A DNA stretch of 64,000 nucleotides from contig NC_092671.1 in the NCBI RefSeq assembly GCF_964355755.1, positions 24,982,070 to 25,046,069 of the forward strand, in the 5' to 3' direction. Shown piece by piece: positions 24,401 to 33,420 of this stretch; position 1 is the stretch's first letter; each line of letters opens with the position of its first letter. Source of the DNA: Antedon mediterranea (taxonomy: Eukaryota; Echinodermata; Crinoidea; Comatulida; Antedonidae). Both the position numbers and the translations under genes were made by a program. The notes under the pieces were generated by a model that saw nothing but the letters and a program-made list of their open reading frames with translations, was not told the origin of the DNA and ran no database searches.

Positions 24401-25894
24401 GATACATTGCAGCCCGCATGCTAAACCTTTCAATTAAGTTTGCTTAGCTAGTTTGGCCCTATTAAATGCTATGCCTAAATTTTAACGGTAATGTAGGCCG
24501 CTACTACAGTAACAGAATATAAATTCATGCAAAAAATGGGTAACCACAAAATGCCGCTCAACAACGCTAGTAACTCCTATTGTACATACTAGTGCGAGTT
24601 TGCAGTTATTTTAGTAATTACCTTTTATTAAATAAAGTTATGTTTTTTCTTTTTCAAGATTTGCGTTTGCGAGAATGATAGCCAACTATTGGCTTGTAAT
24701 TGTCTTTCTCTATTGGCTCAGCTGTATGGAGGCGAGTATGAGCATTCTATGTCTGTCCAGAATATGGACAATTTAGCAGTGGCACTCCGCAAGGTAGATG
24801 TGAAGAAGCAGAAGATTCTTCTACGGTTTGTTAAAAGAATGGTAAGAAGAATTGTTAAGAGATAAATATACAAGCATAATAAAGCAATCTGCAATTGTTG
24901 CTGTAACAATTAAATGGATTCGTATGGAAGAGCAGGATATATCTATATTATAGTGCTAATAACTGGAATCCTGGACGATTCAACCCAGGGACTATTCCGC
25001 CCGGGATGACCCACTTTTGTTTTGATGACTCGGGGCCCACTTGGGCCAAACTAATGATTGTTAATTTACAGTTTTGTGGTATTCAGTTTTTTACTAGGGG
25101 TTTGCTGAGCAGAAATAATCGATTATTAATCGTTTATTTTTTTAATCAATTATTTTTGGGCAGCAGTGGACCGAATAACAATCAAATGTTAAACATTTGA
25201 TTTTTATTATTTTGTGGGGGAGAATTATACCGAGAGACTCCAGGATTCTGCGTTACAAGTACACCGTTACATCCCACCAGTCCTTTTAGGCCTGTTGTAG
25301 AGACATAGCTAGGCTGGGCCTAGAGTAGACGGCGAAACAAACTTTTCTCGCCGACATGTCCTTATTAATATAACATCATTATTCTGTTGTATGTGGTACG
25401 GTAGTAGGCCTAGATGTTTATTTTACAAATAATATAGCTTTACGAGTTCAATTTTTAATTTTTAATCCTACATGTGAGAGTTTTAGGCAGCGATAGAATG
25501 TAAACAAACCAACTCTCATTGGTCTTCCATAACTTGAACTGCGCTGTGGGTATGGATGACGTGATTTTTAAAAAGCGATTACCAGATAACCGATTAACGT
25601 CAGAGAAAATTTTCGGTTGCAACGCGATCAGTTCTGTGGTTTGTGGTAAAAAATGTGGTTTAGGAAAAATCGATATTTTTTTTTTTTCAGCAGAAACCGA
25701 CCCAATAACTAAAAAATAAATGTTCAATGTCATTTCAGATTACAACAGAGAAAAACCATGCAGAACAGCTATTAGCAGAGGGTGGCAAGCTAATTGATAC
25801 ACTAAACTGGCTTGTTCATAATGCTAACTGCCAGGCTGATGTGGCTGTCTCTTCACTTGCTAGTGATATTCTGAAAACTGCAGATGTTAAATAA
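6288..25894 (+). CDS. ULK4: ULK4 pseudokinase, C-terminal half (13 exons, 5' partial)
   Basis: Thirteen exons join in consistent phase to about 656 residues ending at TAA 25892–25894. They match the C-terminal helical (ARM/HEAT-type) half of Unc-51-like kinase 4, which in vertebrates is about 1,275 residues. Diagnostic stretches shared with the family include LIFANVATTE, ALCR-TRHS, LVMYIERDS, GRRHPSTLQ, LLEPDP-P-YALKL, QLYGGE and KQKILLRFVKRM. The N-terminal pseudokinase domain lies upstream of position 1. ULK4 is known as a catalytically impaired kinase linked to ciliogenesis, microtubules and neurite growth, and to Hedgehog-pathway proteins such as STK36; the helical part is a protein-interaction platform. 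All introns begin GT and end AG. No frameshift or stop interrupts the exons, so the gene looks functional. Introns range from about 0.4 to 4.6 kb and hold most of the local transposons. Confidence 0.93.
7168..7350 (+). CDS. ULK4: ULK4 exon
   Basis: 183 bp, 61 codons, phase 0 to 0. The acceptor is CTACCACAG ending at 7167 and the donor GTGTGT starts at 7351. It begins ALCRLTRHSVSIFQAVIDKV and ends GVHLQRIIHDK, closely matching the vertebrate exon. Reading through the donor gives a longer open frame that is intronic. Confidence 0.95.
7709..8537. mobile_element. piggyBac-like non-autonomous element with TTAA ends
   Basis: Bounded by TTAA at 7709–7712 and 8534–8537. The terminal inverted repeats read CACGTTCACTGCCACGG on the left and CACATTGACTGCCAAGG on the right (reverse complement). 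Internally it has several copies of a GACGTATTTATACGTC-type palindrome, for example near 7730 and 8375. TTAA duplication is typical of piggyBac and Kolobok transposons, and this terminal word resembles piggyBac-derived MITEs. No transposase frame is present, so it would have been mobilised in trans. It lies in the intron between ULK4 exons ending 7350 and starting 11921. Confidence 0.8.
8538..11920. other. ULK4: ULK4 intron remainder with dispersed repeat copies
   Basis: AT-rich intronic sequence. A 22-bp word around ATAAACCTCTGTATMCAGAG occurs near 10419 and again near 11160. A tandem duplication of about 57 bp (AATGCTATGGCTTTATTG) occupies about 11490–11610. A segment at about 10975–11145 is repeated, diverged, at about 19185–19345. 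No exon is seen. Confidence 0.6.
10975..11145 (+). repeat. dispersed repeat copy A
   Basis: Shares the words AATATTCTGTCCATTCAATG, GGCCATTTAAAAAG and AACTTTAGAYGCGGAGTA, in the same order, with 19185–19345. Both copies sit in ULK4 introns. The class is unknown; the conserved GCGGAGTA edge may be a terminus. Confidence 0.6.
11921..12048 (+). CDS. ULK4: ULK4 exon
   Basis: 128 bp, enters in phase 0 and leaves with two bases of an Arg codon (AG), completed by G in the next exon. The acceptor is ATTTTTAAAG and the donor is GTAAGT. It encodes DLVVKLMKLLDGTSVITRAK and ends MILVACQAR, the family motif before LVMYIERDS. Confidence 0.94.
12991..13124 (+). CDS. ULK4: ULK4 exon
   Basis: 134 bp. The acceptor is CTTTAATCAG and the donor is GTTAGT. 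It encodes LVMYIERDSQRRQNGGKQES and ends YLVEILPQIMG, with the Gly codon split after its first base. LVMYIERDS is among the most conserved strings of this protein family. Confidence 0.95.
13185..13535. repeat. 105-bp direct repeat with an inverted partner
   Basis: Two full and one partial copy of a 105-bp unit starting ATCAAAACGGTACTGGG lie at about 13185, 13290 and 13395. An inverted match, GTACTGTTTTGATTTCATG, occurs at about 13508–13527. The tract sits inside a ULK4 intron and looks like an expanded end of a small inverted-repeat element. Confidence 0.75.
13686..13807 (+). CDS. ULK4: ULK4 exon
   Basis: 122 bp, enters with two bases completing Gly and leaves in phase 0. The acceptor is TGTTTCAG and the donor is GTAAGA. 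It encodes GDAVQSLESVAGRRHPSTLQ followed by a segment ending PLLPVSLHLITSQ, closely aligned with vertebrate ULK4. Confidence 0.95.
14140..15010. repeat. two diverged copies of a GTGGTCCAGAATT-type dispersed repeat
   Basis: The words GTGGTCCAGAAT, then ATCC or GATC, then CCGGATTGCCTCCA, then ATTA-GAGTC, occur at about 14262–14320 and again at about 14938–14980. A third, more diverged copy is at about 14170–14230, and a fourth lies at 28830–28900 outside the gene. The order of conserved words argues for one dispersed family, possibly a SINE core. No coding potential was seen. Confidence 0.55.
15318..15426 (+). CDS. ULK4: ULK4 exon
   Basis: 109 bp, phase 0 in, one base of a Gly codon out. The acceptor is GTTTAAG at 15311–15317 (a weak pyrimidine tract) and the donor is GTATGT. 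It encodes IFRGCVANEQFITYMGELVS and later DCGETNIDPAVG; GETNID is shared with the vertebrate protein. The start was chosen because the alignment needs the IFR segment upstream of FITYMG. Confidence 0.88.
15540..15725 (+). mobile_element. LINE reverse-transcriptase C-terminal remnant
   Basis: Near 15646–15722 the + strand encodes SSTFKKFKSLLKTHLFDYKC and then a stop. This matches the last residues of L2/CR1-type retrotransposon ORF2 (pattern T-FK--LKTHLF). Upstream sequence is frame-broken. It lies in the intron between ULK4 exons ending 15426 and starting 15855, in sense orientation. Confidence 0.6.
15855..16001 (+). CDS. ULK4: ULK4 exon
   Basis: 147 bp, entering with two bases of Gly and leaving with one base. 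The acceptor is TTTTGACAG and the donor is GTTATA, a weaker donor. It encodes RIGTEEYIETVLSILEATTQ and ends YPHLAELVNSDN, matching the ARM-like segment that follows GETNID in ULK4. Confidence 0.92.
16370..16510. mobile_element. possible MITE fragment (GTTTCCACTTGGA end)
   Basis: Begins near GGTTGGTTTCCACTTGGATG and contains GCAACGCAAGCG and CGTCGCTTG words. It resembles termini of PIF/Harbinger-like MITEs found across invertebrates. A clear matching opposite end and target duplication were not found. Confidence 0.3.
16988..17222 (+). CDS. ULK4: ULK4 exon
   Basis: 235 bp, entering with two bases of Gly and leaving with AG of an Arg codon. The acceptor is TTTCATACAG and the donor is GTAAGC. 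It encodes STKALCLHILVEITSLYLNH, later MGNLERVLLEPDPFPVYALK, and ends VERNHDFVR. LLEPDP-P-YALKL is a hallmark string of the family. Confidence 0.96.
17431..18940. repeat. 20-bp intronic minisatellite (about 75 copies)
   Basis: Tandem 20-bp unit AACTCACATCAACTGACTAC in register over about 1.5 kb. Variation is concentrated in the last bases (GACTAC, GACCAC, GACAAC, GACGAC, GACTGC) and in ACTCAC, ACACAC or ACCCAC, giving a readable variant map with local blocks. It lies in the ULK4 intron between exons ending 17222 and starting 19551. There is no internal spacer diversity, so this is not a CRISPR. Confidence 0.98.
19185..19345 (+). repeat. dispersed repeat copy B
   Basis: Diverged copy of 10975–11145 in the same orientation, sharing AATATTCTGTCCATTCAATG and the GCGGAGTA edge. 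Confidence 0.6.
19551..19702 (+). CDS. ULK4: ULK4 exon
   Basis: 152 bp, completing Arg with G and leaving with the first base of Gly. The acceptor is TTCTTATACAG and the donor is GTTAGT. It encodes TIQDLGLLQVLFQVVVDHQQ and ends SCIPQMIDFG. It corresponds to the ULK4 segment after YALKL and before the GLV motif. Confidence 0.93.
20210..20320 (-). mobile_element. tRNA-derived SINE or retro-tRNA pseudogene
   Basis: On the minus strand an A box (TGGCTCGGTGG) and a B box (AGTTCGAGTCT) are spaced as in a tRNA. They are followed by an AT-rich tail with a run of eight T around 20210–20217. The acceptor stem is not well paired, so a functional tRNA is unlikely. It lies in a ULK4 intron, antisense to the gene. 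Confidence 0.55.
21346..21377. repeat. perfect 14-bp inverted repeat, 4-nt loop
   Basis: The arms AGGTTATATGCATG and its exact reverse complement flank AATG. It is adjacent to an AAATAAAT simple repeat and to the LINE remnants, and it recalls the AGGTTATATGCATTGATTC word near 19946. Confidence 0.8.
21508..21905 (-). mobile_element. LINE reverse-transcriptase C-terminal fragment 1
   Basis: A minus-strand open frame of about 130 codons reads ILQKKALRNICHVHFMHPSH and later FNNLFSTSASFHNYSTRNRS, then WNNLTDYIKQSPTLSLFKQR before a stop near 21508. The LQKKA-R-I, HNY-TR and S---FK motifs belong to the C-terminal region of Jockey/CR1-like non-LTR retrotransposon polymerases. Catalytic reverse transcriptase motifs are missing because the copy is 5'-truncated, the usual LINE fate. 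It lies antisense in the ULK4 intron between exons ending 19702 and starting 22544. Confidence 0.8.
21924..22240 (-). mobile_element. LINE reverse-transcriptase C-terminal fragment 2, different lineage
   Basis: A minus-strand frame of about 100 codons reads CVQVWNPSLQKHITALEHRA, TKLIPAIHSYSYEDRLKFLG and GNLITFKIVKGFNG before TAA at 21924–21926. The pattern VWNP-L-K-I--LE--RATKLIP...YE-RLK-LGL-TL--RR--G-LI--FKI is that of LINE polymerase C-termini. It differs from fragment 1 next to it, so two retrotransposon insertions lie back to back, both antisense to ULK4. Confidence 0.82.
22544..22710 (+). CDS. ULK4: ULK4 exon
   Basis: 167 bp, completing Gly and leaving in phase 0. The acceptor is TTGTTTCCCAG and the donor is GTAAAC. 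It encodes GLVKYIVELFNGASHLLERQ, then KSAYILVQCLLETLNAILKH and VAGVVRQVLQ, in line with vertebrate ULK4. Confidence 0.95.
22711..23700. other. ULK4: ULK4 intron, nothing specific
   Basis: AT-rich intron with no recognisable exon, RNA gene or complete mobile element. Short open frames here lack any family match. Confidence 0.6.
23701..23793 (+). CDS. ULK4: ULK4 exon
   Basis: 93 bp, 31 codons, phase 0 at both ends. The acceptor is TTTTCCTAG and the donor is GTAATC. It encodes AKQDRKETNVAEDLLLSLKP and ends AIQLTDNLTAL; the AEDLLL segment is shared with vertebrates. Confidence 0.92.
24659..24841 (+). CDS. ULK4: ULK4 exon
   Basis: 183 bp, 61 codons, phase 0 at both ends. The acceptor is TTTTTCAAG ending at 24658 and the donor is GTAAGA. 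It encodes ICVCENDSQLLACNCLSLLA, then QLYGGEYEHSMSVQNMDNLA and ends KKQKILLRFVKRM. QLYGGE and KQK-LLR--KRM are diagnostic of the ULK4 C-terminus. Confidence 0.95.
25097..25703. mobile_element. GTTTCTGCT-type inverted-repeat element, copy 1 (degenerate)
   Basis: Starts GGGGTTTGCTGAGCAG and ends CAGCAGAAACCGACCC. Its interior shares words such as TTGTGGGGGAGAATTA, GAGACTCCAGGATTCTG and ACACCGTTACATCCCACC with 32561–33420. Near each end lie AATCGATTA-like palindromes. It sits wholly in the last ULK4 intron. Open frames on both strands inside it lack transposase motifs. Confidence 0.7.
25739..25894 (+). CDS. ULK4: ULK4 terminal coding exon
   Basis: 156 bp including the stop. The acceptor is GTCATTTCAG. 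It encodes ITTEKNHAEQLLAEGGKLID, then continues to SSLASDILKTADVK and TAA at 25892–25894. The composition and length to the stop match the human C-terminus (LEILQAVGH-type ending), so this is the natural end of the protein. Confidence 0.95.
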   Translation: MTTEKNHAEQLLAEGGKLIDTLNWLVHNANCQADVAVSSLASDILKTADVK

Positions 25895-27771
25895 TTTAAA
25901 CTAAAGTATGTTCACCAATCTTTAAAGACGTTTATTTCAGTTTTGTTGGCATCTTTGCCATTAAACATAAGAATACAGTAGAATAGATTCAGTTTACAAT
26001 ATACTGTATTAAAGTGCTTAACAAAATGTCTGGTTTTTCAGTTTGTTTTTGTAATAATTTGGTAAGACCAGTTTTGGAGAAGTTGACATTAAAGAAAATT
26101 AATATAGCATAAACTTCAAGAAATTAAATACATGTATTATTATACCAGATGTACAAATGAGTAACTGGTTAGCTCAAAGCAGCAACTGCGCTGATCAAAA
26201 TAACCAAAGTAATAATTAAAATAAATGTGAAAAAGCATTATTTGAACACAGTATATGGAAGTTGCTAAAATGAATATGATGAATACATATTATTACTGTA
26301 TTATTGTTATTGTTATATTATGAGTACTGTATAAGAAATGAGTCAGAAAATGTATTTATTAGATTTTTCAATAACTGTATTTGTACAAAGATTATTAATT
26401 TTAATTTTTCTAGGGATCATTACGGAAATGTGCAGTATTTGTTACCATTCCAACCCTGAATGTTCAAACTTCAATCCTTTGCACCTTGAATGAATACATT
26501 TGTACATTACATTAGTGTTTTTCTGTAACATATTGTAAATGTTATTATTGCTGTTATGTTGTGTATTGCTTATTTATTTTCAATGATACAGTTTACTATT
26601 TTATAGTGTTTCAATCGTTTCGTTTTATAAAAATATTAATATCATTTATTCAGTACAGAACTACAAGTAATGGATATTTATGAGTAGAATGGATAGAATA
26701 TTTATGAGTAGAATGGATAGGATATTTTTATTGACATTTTGGCTTACATGAATTACGAGAGTATAATTCATTAAATCCATTTAATCTTTTTTTTCGGAAT
26801 CTCTGGTCCATAGAAAGTAAAATATAAATATATAATATATCACTTAAACTTAAAAGCTACTCAAAATTATGAGAGTGGACTAAAAAGTGATTTGTATTGG
26901 AGATGTTGTTTGGTGGTTAACACTCTTGCCTTATTTCAATCCCAAGGGTTCCATCCTGACTTACTGTCTCATGACTCTTTGAACAAAACCCCCAAGCCTC
27001 AAATGACACTTAGTTTGTAAGCATGAACAATTTACGTTATTCGACACTATCGTTAACAATAATCGGCAATCTTCTACGTAAACATTGAAATGTTAACGAT
27101 TTACAGGAAAAGGTAGTCGCTATTGTCATCATTTCAAACGATCGTCATTGAACTGTTAACGATCAACGACGAAAACAGGCTTAAAATTGTTTGTCTATCC
27201 TTGCTAGCTGTTGGATGTGTAGGAAATTTAAAATAAAAGTAATTAACCAATCAAATAATAAGGATACAATGTGTACAAACCAATATTTCAAATTTTATTA
27301 TTTGTAATGACAATTTATTTTCAGTCTGTGTTGTTGTTATACATTCTGTATCTTATCTGGTATTAACTGACCAATTGTAGTAATCAAATAGCGCGCAACT
27401 ATTCTTTCCTCCCGAGATTTCACAAAGTTCATGTATGCGTGTGTGAAAACATGTAATAAGTCAGGAGATCAAACCTGGTTACAACTTGTTACAAGTTGTA
27501 ACAATTTATACAGATGTGAAAAGGTTATAAGTGAAATCACAGACCAAATAAAATCGATAAAGGTGGCTGACAAACGTTTGCCTTTTATTGGACTTTGTTA
27601 CATATTTTGTATTTTCTATGGAATATTGTGTCCCTTTAAAATCAGTACTGTGATACTAAATGCGTATCAAATAAAGCGAAAAAAACAATTGCTACTCTGA
27701 TCACTTTATTAAAAATCCTATTATGGAAGTTGTTACAATATGAAACCACTTTGTAGGTGTGGACATTATAA
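25895..27771. other. ULK4 3' UTR and downstream intergenic
   Basis: The first canonical AATAAA after the stop is at 26220–26225, which makes a 3' UTR of roughly 330–350 bases plausible; ATTAAA variants occur earlier. A short tandem duplication (TTTATGAGTAGAATGGATAG) lies at about 26678–26720. From 27395 an open frame runs to 27700 on + with no recognised domain. No other gene is seen. Confidence 0.45.
26220..26225 (+). promoter_or_regulatory. candidate ULK4 polyadenylation signal
   Basis: AATAAA 326 bases after the stop codon. It is the nearest canonical hexamer, chosen by position only. Confidence 0.35.
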
Positions 27772-27891
27772 CGTCTTTCTACACTATCAAACTAGTTTGA
27801 CAAAGAATGTGTGATGTGCCCAAATATAGTAGTGATATGACATCATCATGTCCATATATGGGCATCACAATTTGTTCGATAGTGTAGACAG
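27772..27891. mobile_element. short palindromic MITE
   Basis: About 120 bp with terminal inverted repeats TCTACACTATCAAAC on the left and TCTACACTATCGAAC on the right (reverse complement). The interior is itself partly palindromic around GACATCATCATGTC. It has no coding capacity. Confidence 0.7.
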
Positions 27892-28149
27892 AGTTGCTTT
27901 AGAACTGTGTTTTGATTATTGCATTATTGCATTATTGCGATTAAGTAATTCATTTGTGTAATGTTGTAATTTAACATTTACTATTTCAATATCACTTTCT
28001 ATTTAAGAAATAGTGCCTCACTTTTAGTTTACTGTGACTATCTACATTCCATAAAGTTTGTTTATTTAAATTACTAATTATTTAATACAAGATTTGCTAT
28101 TAAATTGTAATGACTTTATAAAATTGAAATGTGCTCATTATTTAAAGGA

Positions 28150-28360
28150 ACATTTTGCTGTCTTGACTTTCGGTCGACTGGACATTTTGCTGACGGGGCA
28201 TTTTGTACATCAGGACATTTTGTCGAACATTTTTTATTTTTTTTGTCAACAGACAACTGACCAATTCAACAACTGGCTCAATGTCCGGTCGGAAAAATGG
28301 TCAGTAGTCTGTGTAGTGGTAAAGTAAAATGTCCCGTCACAAAAGCATGACATTTTTTAT
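28150..28360. repeat. GGACATTTTG-rich dispersed repeat
   Basis: Contains several direct copies of a GGACATTTTG-like word (28183, 28222 and degenerate ones), plus inverted forms such as AAAATGTCCCGTC near 28325. It looks like an end-to-end remnant of a small DNA element. No coding sequence is recognised. Confidence 0.4.
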
Positions 28361-31300
28361 GCTTATATACTGATTTGTAAAAAAGTATTGACCATTTGTA
28401 ATTTATAATTAAAATGTATATTGGTGAAAGTAAATCTCTAGTTATTTAGAATATGCCAAAATCGATCTTTTTGTTGCCAGAATGTTATTTAAAGAATAAA
28501 ATAAATGGTATATAGTAATCAATTCTCTATTGCCGTACCATACCAGCCCAATCTTGAGGAATAATGCTATTTTTTTTTTTACTGGTACTTGCAGACAAAT
28601 TTCTATTACTCTTTTTCAGAATTGCGTTTTTCTGATTGTGGGTAGGATCATTAATATATTTTACATACAACCTATAATTATTGGGTATAGAATTGTAATA
28701 ATACTTAAATATTATATTACAGTGATGTATGATTTTTAAATAGTAATATAACAAGAGCAATAAGAGAGTTGGAACCTCCATCAGAGAAAAAGGGTCGAGA
28801 ATCGTGACAGATTAGTTAAATAATAAATGTGGTCAAGAATTGGGATCCTGATCCAGATTGTCTCTTTAATTTAATGGAGTCTTCTGTGGCCACATATCTA
28901 TCTGTAGTTTAGATGGGGTATGTAGCTACATGTCATTAATAATGCCAAAGACGTGGCGTAGTGAACTGCGTTATTAATGCGACTGCCTATTTCACATGCA
29001 AGGCGTATGCCAAGGCTTACACCTTCATACGTGTCAACAAGCTCCTTGGGCTGTGATTTCCCATGATTAGCACCTTATTATTATAGTAACTATAGTATAG
29101 TAAGGTGTTGCACAGAAAAAAACAACCAAATGATCTGAATAATATTTGTTAATAAATGAATGATTTAAAATAACAATACAATAACATAAAGTAACAATTT
29201 CTATGTTTTTATTTTCCTGTTGAAACAGAGTTTAACTGATTCTGCTCTTAAAAAATTAACCAATAATTATCTCATTCAAATCAGATGTGAACTAATGTTT
29301 TACAAATTGTTGCGTTGTTATTGAGCGTTTGTTGTTACGGCAATTATTGATCTTGCTCACTTGATTTTTTATTCATTTTTATTTCATTTATTTATTTGAT
29401 CAACAAACCGTATTGTAAAATATAGAGAGATGAATTGGTCAGGGACTGCTCAAGTAAACAAGATTACTATAACTTCAGTCAGCAGTCCCGTGATCTTAAC
29501 TAAAATTAATTTATAATAAACAACAAAGAGATCATGTTCCAAATATGAGCACTGTTTCTTTTTTCTAATTTAACCATGGAGGTATAAAATAGACCTCCAT
29601 GATTTAACAGTATAATTTATATATAAAAATAAAACAAGTATTTAATATATTCAAAATATATGACTGTAAATACGCCCCAAAAAAATAAATGAATTTAAGA
29701 TAATTATCAAGAAGAAAAGAGCCAATAGATTAATTATCTGATTGGTTAAACAATTGACAAATCATTGTGTTATTCCAATAATTACGTACTTTATAAATTA
29801 GCTTTAACAGTATAACTTTTAGTTAGGTACTTACTATTGTAGAGGGCGATATTTTAAAAACACCAAAAACACCACCACACTGTAGATCTGTTACCGTACT
29901 TATTTTTGCCGTGAGAAACAGCTTGAGAATTTTCGTTGTACTGTACCAAAACTAAAGTTGTTGTGATGATTTTTGTAAATGGAAATTAAGAAAAATGGTA
30001 AGCTTTGTACATATTATTATTATTGTATAATTGTATTGAAGTTATTTACTAACTGTCCAGGCAATCAATACGGTTTTTTGTTTTTCAAGGCCTTTTTTGC
30101 AATGGCCATGCCCAAACAATAAACTGGATCTCAATAAACAGCAGAGTAAAAAGGCTGTCAAAACGAACGAATGTCCACAGTTGAATGTCAGTTGGCGTTG
30201 TGTTGTATGTTGCCAGTTGACATTAGCGTACAACACAATTGAAGCTAATTAATATCATTACGATTTAGCTAACCGAATATATTAAATTATCCTACCTCTC
30301 CTTCTAAGTTTAATCACTAATTAAAATGAATGTCAATTATTCTACAGTAGCATACACAATTGAATAGGCCCGACAAATACTGTTGTAGGCCTCCTCTGTC
30401 TGTGCTGTGTATGTAGGTAGAATAGGCGTAGGCTAGAAGAATATGAATATTTATGGATGAGGAGGAGGAGGAGGAAGAAAGTGGACTTGGTTTTGAAACT
30501 ACAATATATATTTATTGACTCTTTGATTTTGGATTCTATCTAATAATAATTTTCCATCCACGAAAAACCCTAAAAAACGACTGCAACAAAAAATATTTTG
30601 TAAAAACAAAAACATCTTATAAAACTGGTCATACTAATCTAAGCCTGGCAGATGGCAGGCCCCAGCAGTATTGCTTGGTACAGTAGTGTTTTATAATAAA
30701 AATATCAAGTACATGCTCTAGAGGTAGAAGTTAAAATCGGTTAAATATTGTTAAACTTTTCATACTAAAATGTGTCAATCATTAGCTTCTTGCTAAAAAA
30801 AAATTTTTATTTTTAATACAAGATGATAAAAACTTGAATTGTTGGTCGGCCATGGGAATGGACCGTACCATTTATTTTCAATAAGGGTGTTTTTACTTGT
30901 AAAAAATCCAATTTTGGCCAAAGTTTGGAGCTTCACAACGTCTATGGTAACACTTGAATTGCGTTGTTCTTGATTATATTCTATGGACCTTGTGTGAATG
31001 GATAAAAGGCAAAAAATCTTTGGGGAATACATTTTTGTTATACTGATGTTGTCACAAAAGTTTGTATTTTTTCTGATTTCAGGATATGTTATTTTTAAAG
31101 TAATAGCATAAAATTTGAACTGAATTCAAATTGAATCAAATATTGAAACCGAAATGTAGAGTAGACATTACTCTATTCATTTAAATATATAATTAAATGT
31201 TTGAACAAGAAAAACTGCACTTATAGCTATTTTTTATCAAACCCTACCCAAAATTGTTTAATAATCTAGAACTCAGTGTTTTGTTAACTTGTGTACGTAC

Positions 31301-31455
31301 ATATTCATAGCTATAAACTATGTGCATAACAATGCTTAAATGAATCAGAGTATAGGCCTATATTATATATACAGTACAGTATATATGAGAATTTTAGAAT
31401 TTTTAAATATCTAAAAAAATAATATACATGTTTTAGATATGAAAATGTTCATTAT
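28361..31455. other. intergenic, little structure
   Basis: AT-rich with no gene recognised. It contains a GTGGTCAAGAATTGGGATCC repeat copy at about 28830–28900 related to 14.2–15.0 kb, and a GAGGAGGAGGAGGAGGA simple repeat near 30460. Confidence 0.5.
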
Positions 31456-31774
31456 TTAAAGATGTATTGTCCTCCTGAAAAAATATTTACATTTTTTTGT
31501 TGATTATGCCATTTTAATATCATATAATAGTTATCCACTTTGACCAAAACTTGGATCGAAAAAAAAATATTTACCTGAAAAAACTGTAATTTAAAGCAAA
31601 CAAGTCAAATTGCCGCCAGGCAATGGATTTTTGGTCTGGTGTCATTTTAGTGAAAAAAAAACATTTTTTCTTCGTTTTTTTCTACGAAACTTGATTAAAA
31701 CTACAAATGACCTATCAAAGTCTGATGTAATTAATCTTTATTTTTCATGTTTTTGGGGGACATTACATCTTTAA
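31456..31774. mobile_element. TTAA-flanked MITE (AGATGTAWTGTCC ends)
   Basis: TTAA at 31456–31459 and at 31771–31774 bound 319 bp. The ends are AGATGTATTGTCCTCC on the left and AGATGTAATGTCCCCC on the right (reverse complement). TTAA target duplication points to the piggyBac/Kolobok group. There is no transposase. Confidence 0.78.
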
Positions 31775-32560
31775 AACCTTATGTCCTTTTGTGACGTCAT
31801 TATTTATCTAATTACAATCAACTTACATTGCTTTATACAACAATTATGAGCAAGGAAAACTGCACTTACAGATATTTGTGTTCCATACCCCAAAATTGTC
31901 CAAAACTGTGGAACTGATTGGTATAATTAGAAATGCGTTAAAATCCCACCTTAGGCATGAGAATATTTAATGTTAACATCGGTTTTTGTGTTCAGTGGAT
32001 ATAGGTAGGCATACATAAAGATGTACGTAGTGTAGACCTCTCATATCCCATGTACTGTATTTTGTTGCTTGTAACCCGTTTTTCCCTTCACTATTTCAAT
32101 GCTCAAACTTGTGGCAATGTCAAGAACTTAATCACAAGATGTTGAGGTGTCTCCTGATTTGTGTTCCTTCCCCTGGCCAACAGAATAGACTACTTTCATT
32201 AGTCTAGTATGCAAGGCTATCAAACATGCTTTGCAGTTATCTTTTCTATAAATATATTGGGTTGGATAGAACAAACTGTACATAGATTTAAAAAAAAAAC
32301 AAAACCATGGCGATACTATTGTATAAACATGTTGTTTATTTAACTGTGTTATTAAAATATTGTGTAATCTTAATGGCTTGAATTGAATGGGAAATGTATA
32401 AGAGGAGCAAAGGTCAATGATTGACAAATACATAGTTGATAAACATTTTAAAACAGCCTAAATTTGTGGGATTACCCCAAAAATAAGTAGTTTACAAAAA
32501 TGAATTTTTTTTAAAAACTGACATATTGTGCACATGTATTAGTTCAATTAGGCTTACTAT
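31775..32560. other. intergenic, nothing specific
   Basis: No gene or repeat boundary recognised. A 101-codon minus-strand open frame at 32128–32433 has no family resemblance and is taken as chance. Confidence 0.5.
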
Positions 32561-33420
32561 GGGCTAGTTTCTGCTTAGCAGGAATAATCGGAATAATCGG
32601 TTATTAATCAATTTTTTTTATCGATTATTTTTGGGAAGCAGAAACGGTGCAAAATGAAATAATTGATTAAAAACACTAAATCCATTGCATGTTTTAACAA
32701 ATTATTTCTTGTTTTAACCGATTATCGCGGAGCAGTTTTGAGCTGCAATACAAATAGCGATTATTGACCACACTTTGACCTCTAGAGTATGGGAACCATC
32801 ACTCACACAAAGCATGCTCTTTATTTGCACAATCCACGACGGTCAGCAAAACAACGATGTGGACCGATGAGATAACATTTGATTGTCATTATTTTGTGGG
32901 GGAGAATTATCGAGAGACTCCAGGATTCTGTGTTACAAGTACACCGTTACATCCCACCGGTTCAGGCTAACAATGTTTTACATGTCATTTTTTAGGCCTG
33001 TTGTTTTCGGTAGAAATATATAGCCCAGCTTGGCCCTAAAGTAGATAGAACCAACGGCAAAACGAACTTTCTCGCAGATGTGCCCTTATTAATACATCAT
33101 TATTCTGTTGTACTGTATGTGGTACGGTAGTAGGCCTAGATGTTTATTTTAAAATAATATAGCTTTACGTAACGTTTAATTTTTAATCCTACATGTGAGA
33201 GTTTTAGGCAGCGATAGGATGTAAACAAACCAACTCTCATTGGCCTTCCATAACTTGAACTTACGTTGTGGGCATGGATGACGTGATTTTTAAAAAGCGA
33301 TTACCAGATAACCGATTAATGTCGGGAGAACATTTTCAGTTGCAACGCAATCAATTCTGTTGTTTGCTGTACTTTATAGGAAAAACCGATTATTTTTATT
33401 TTTTCAGCAGAAACAGACCC
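32561..33420. mobile_element. GTTTCTGCT-type inverted-repeat element, copy 2
   Basis: 860 bp with ends GGGCTAGTTTCTGCT on the left and GGGTCTGTTTCTGCTG on the right (reverse complement), flanked on both sides by TAT. AATAATCGGTTATTAAT and ACCGATTATCG palindromic words cluster near the ends. Its interior is collinear with 25097–25703. It has no identifiable transposase and is presumably non-autonomous. Confidence 0.78.

Noticed and set aside
25455-25733. Overlapping frames on both strands in the last ULK4 intron
   Set aside because: They lie within the GTTTCTGCT-type element, and the related copy at 33268–33492 diverges with frame changes, so it is non-coding repeat.
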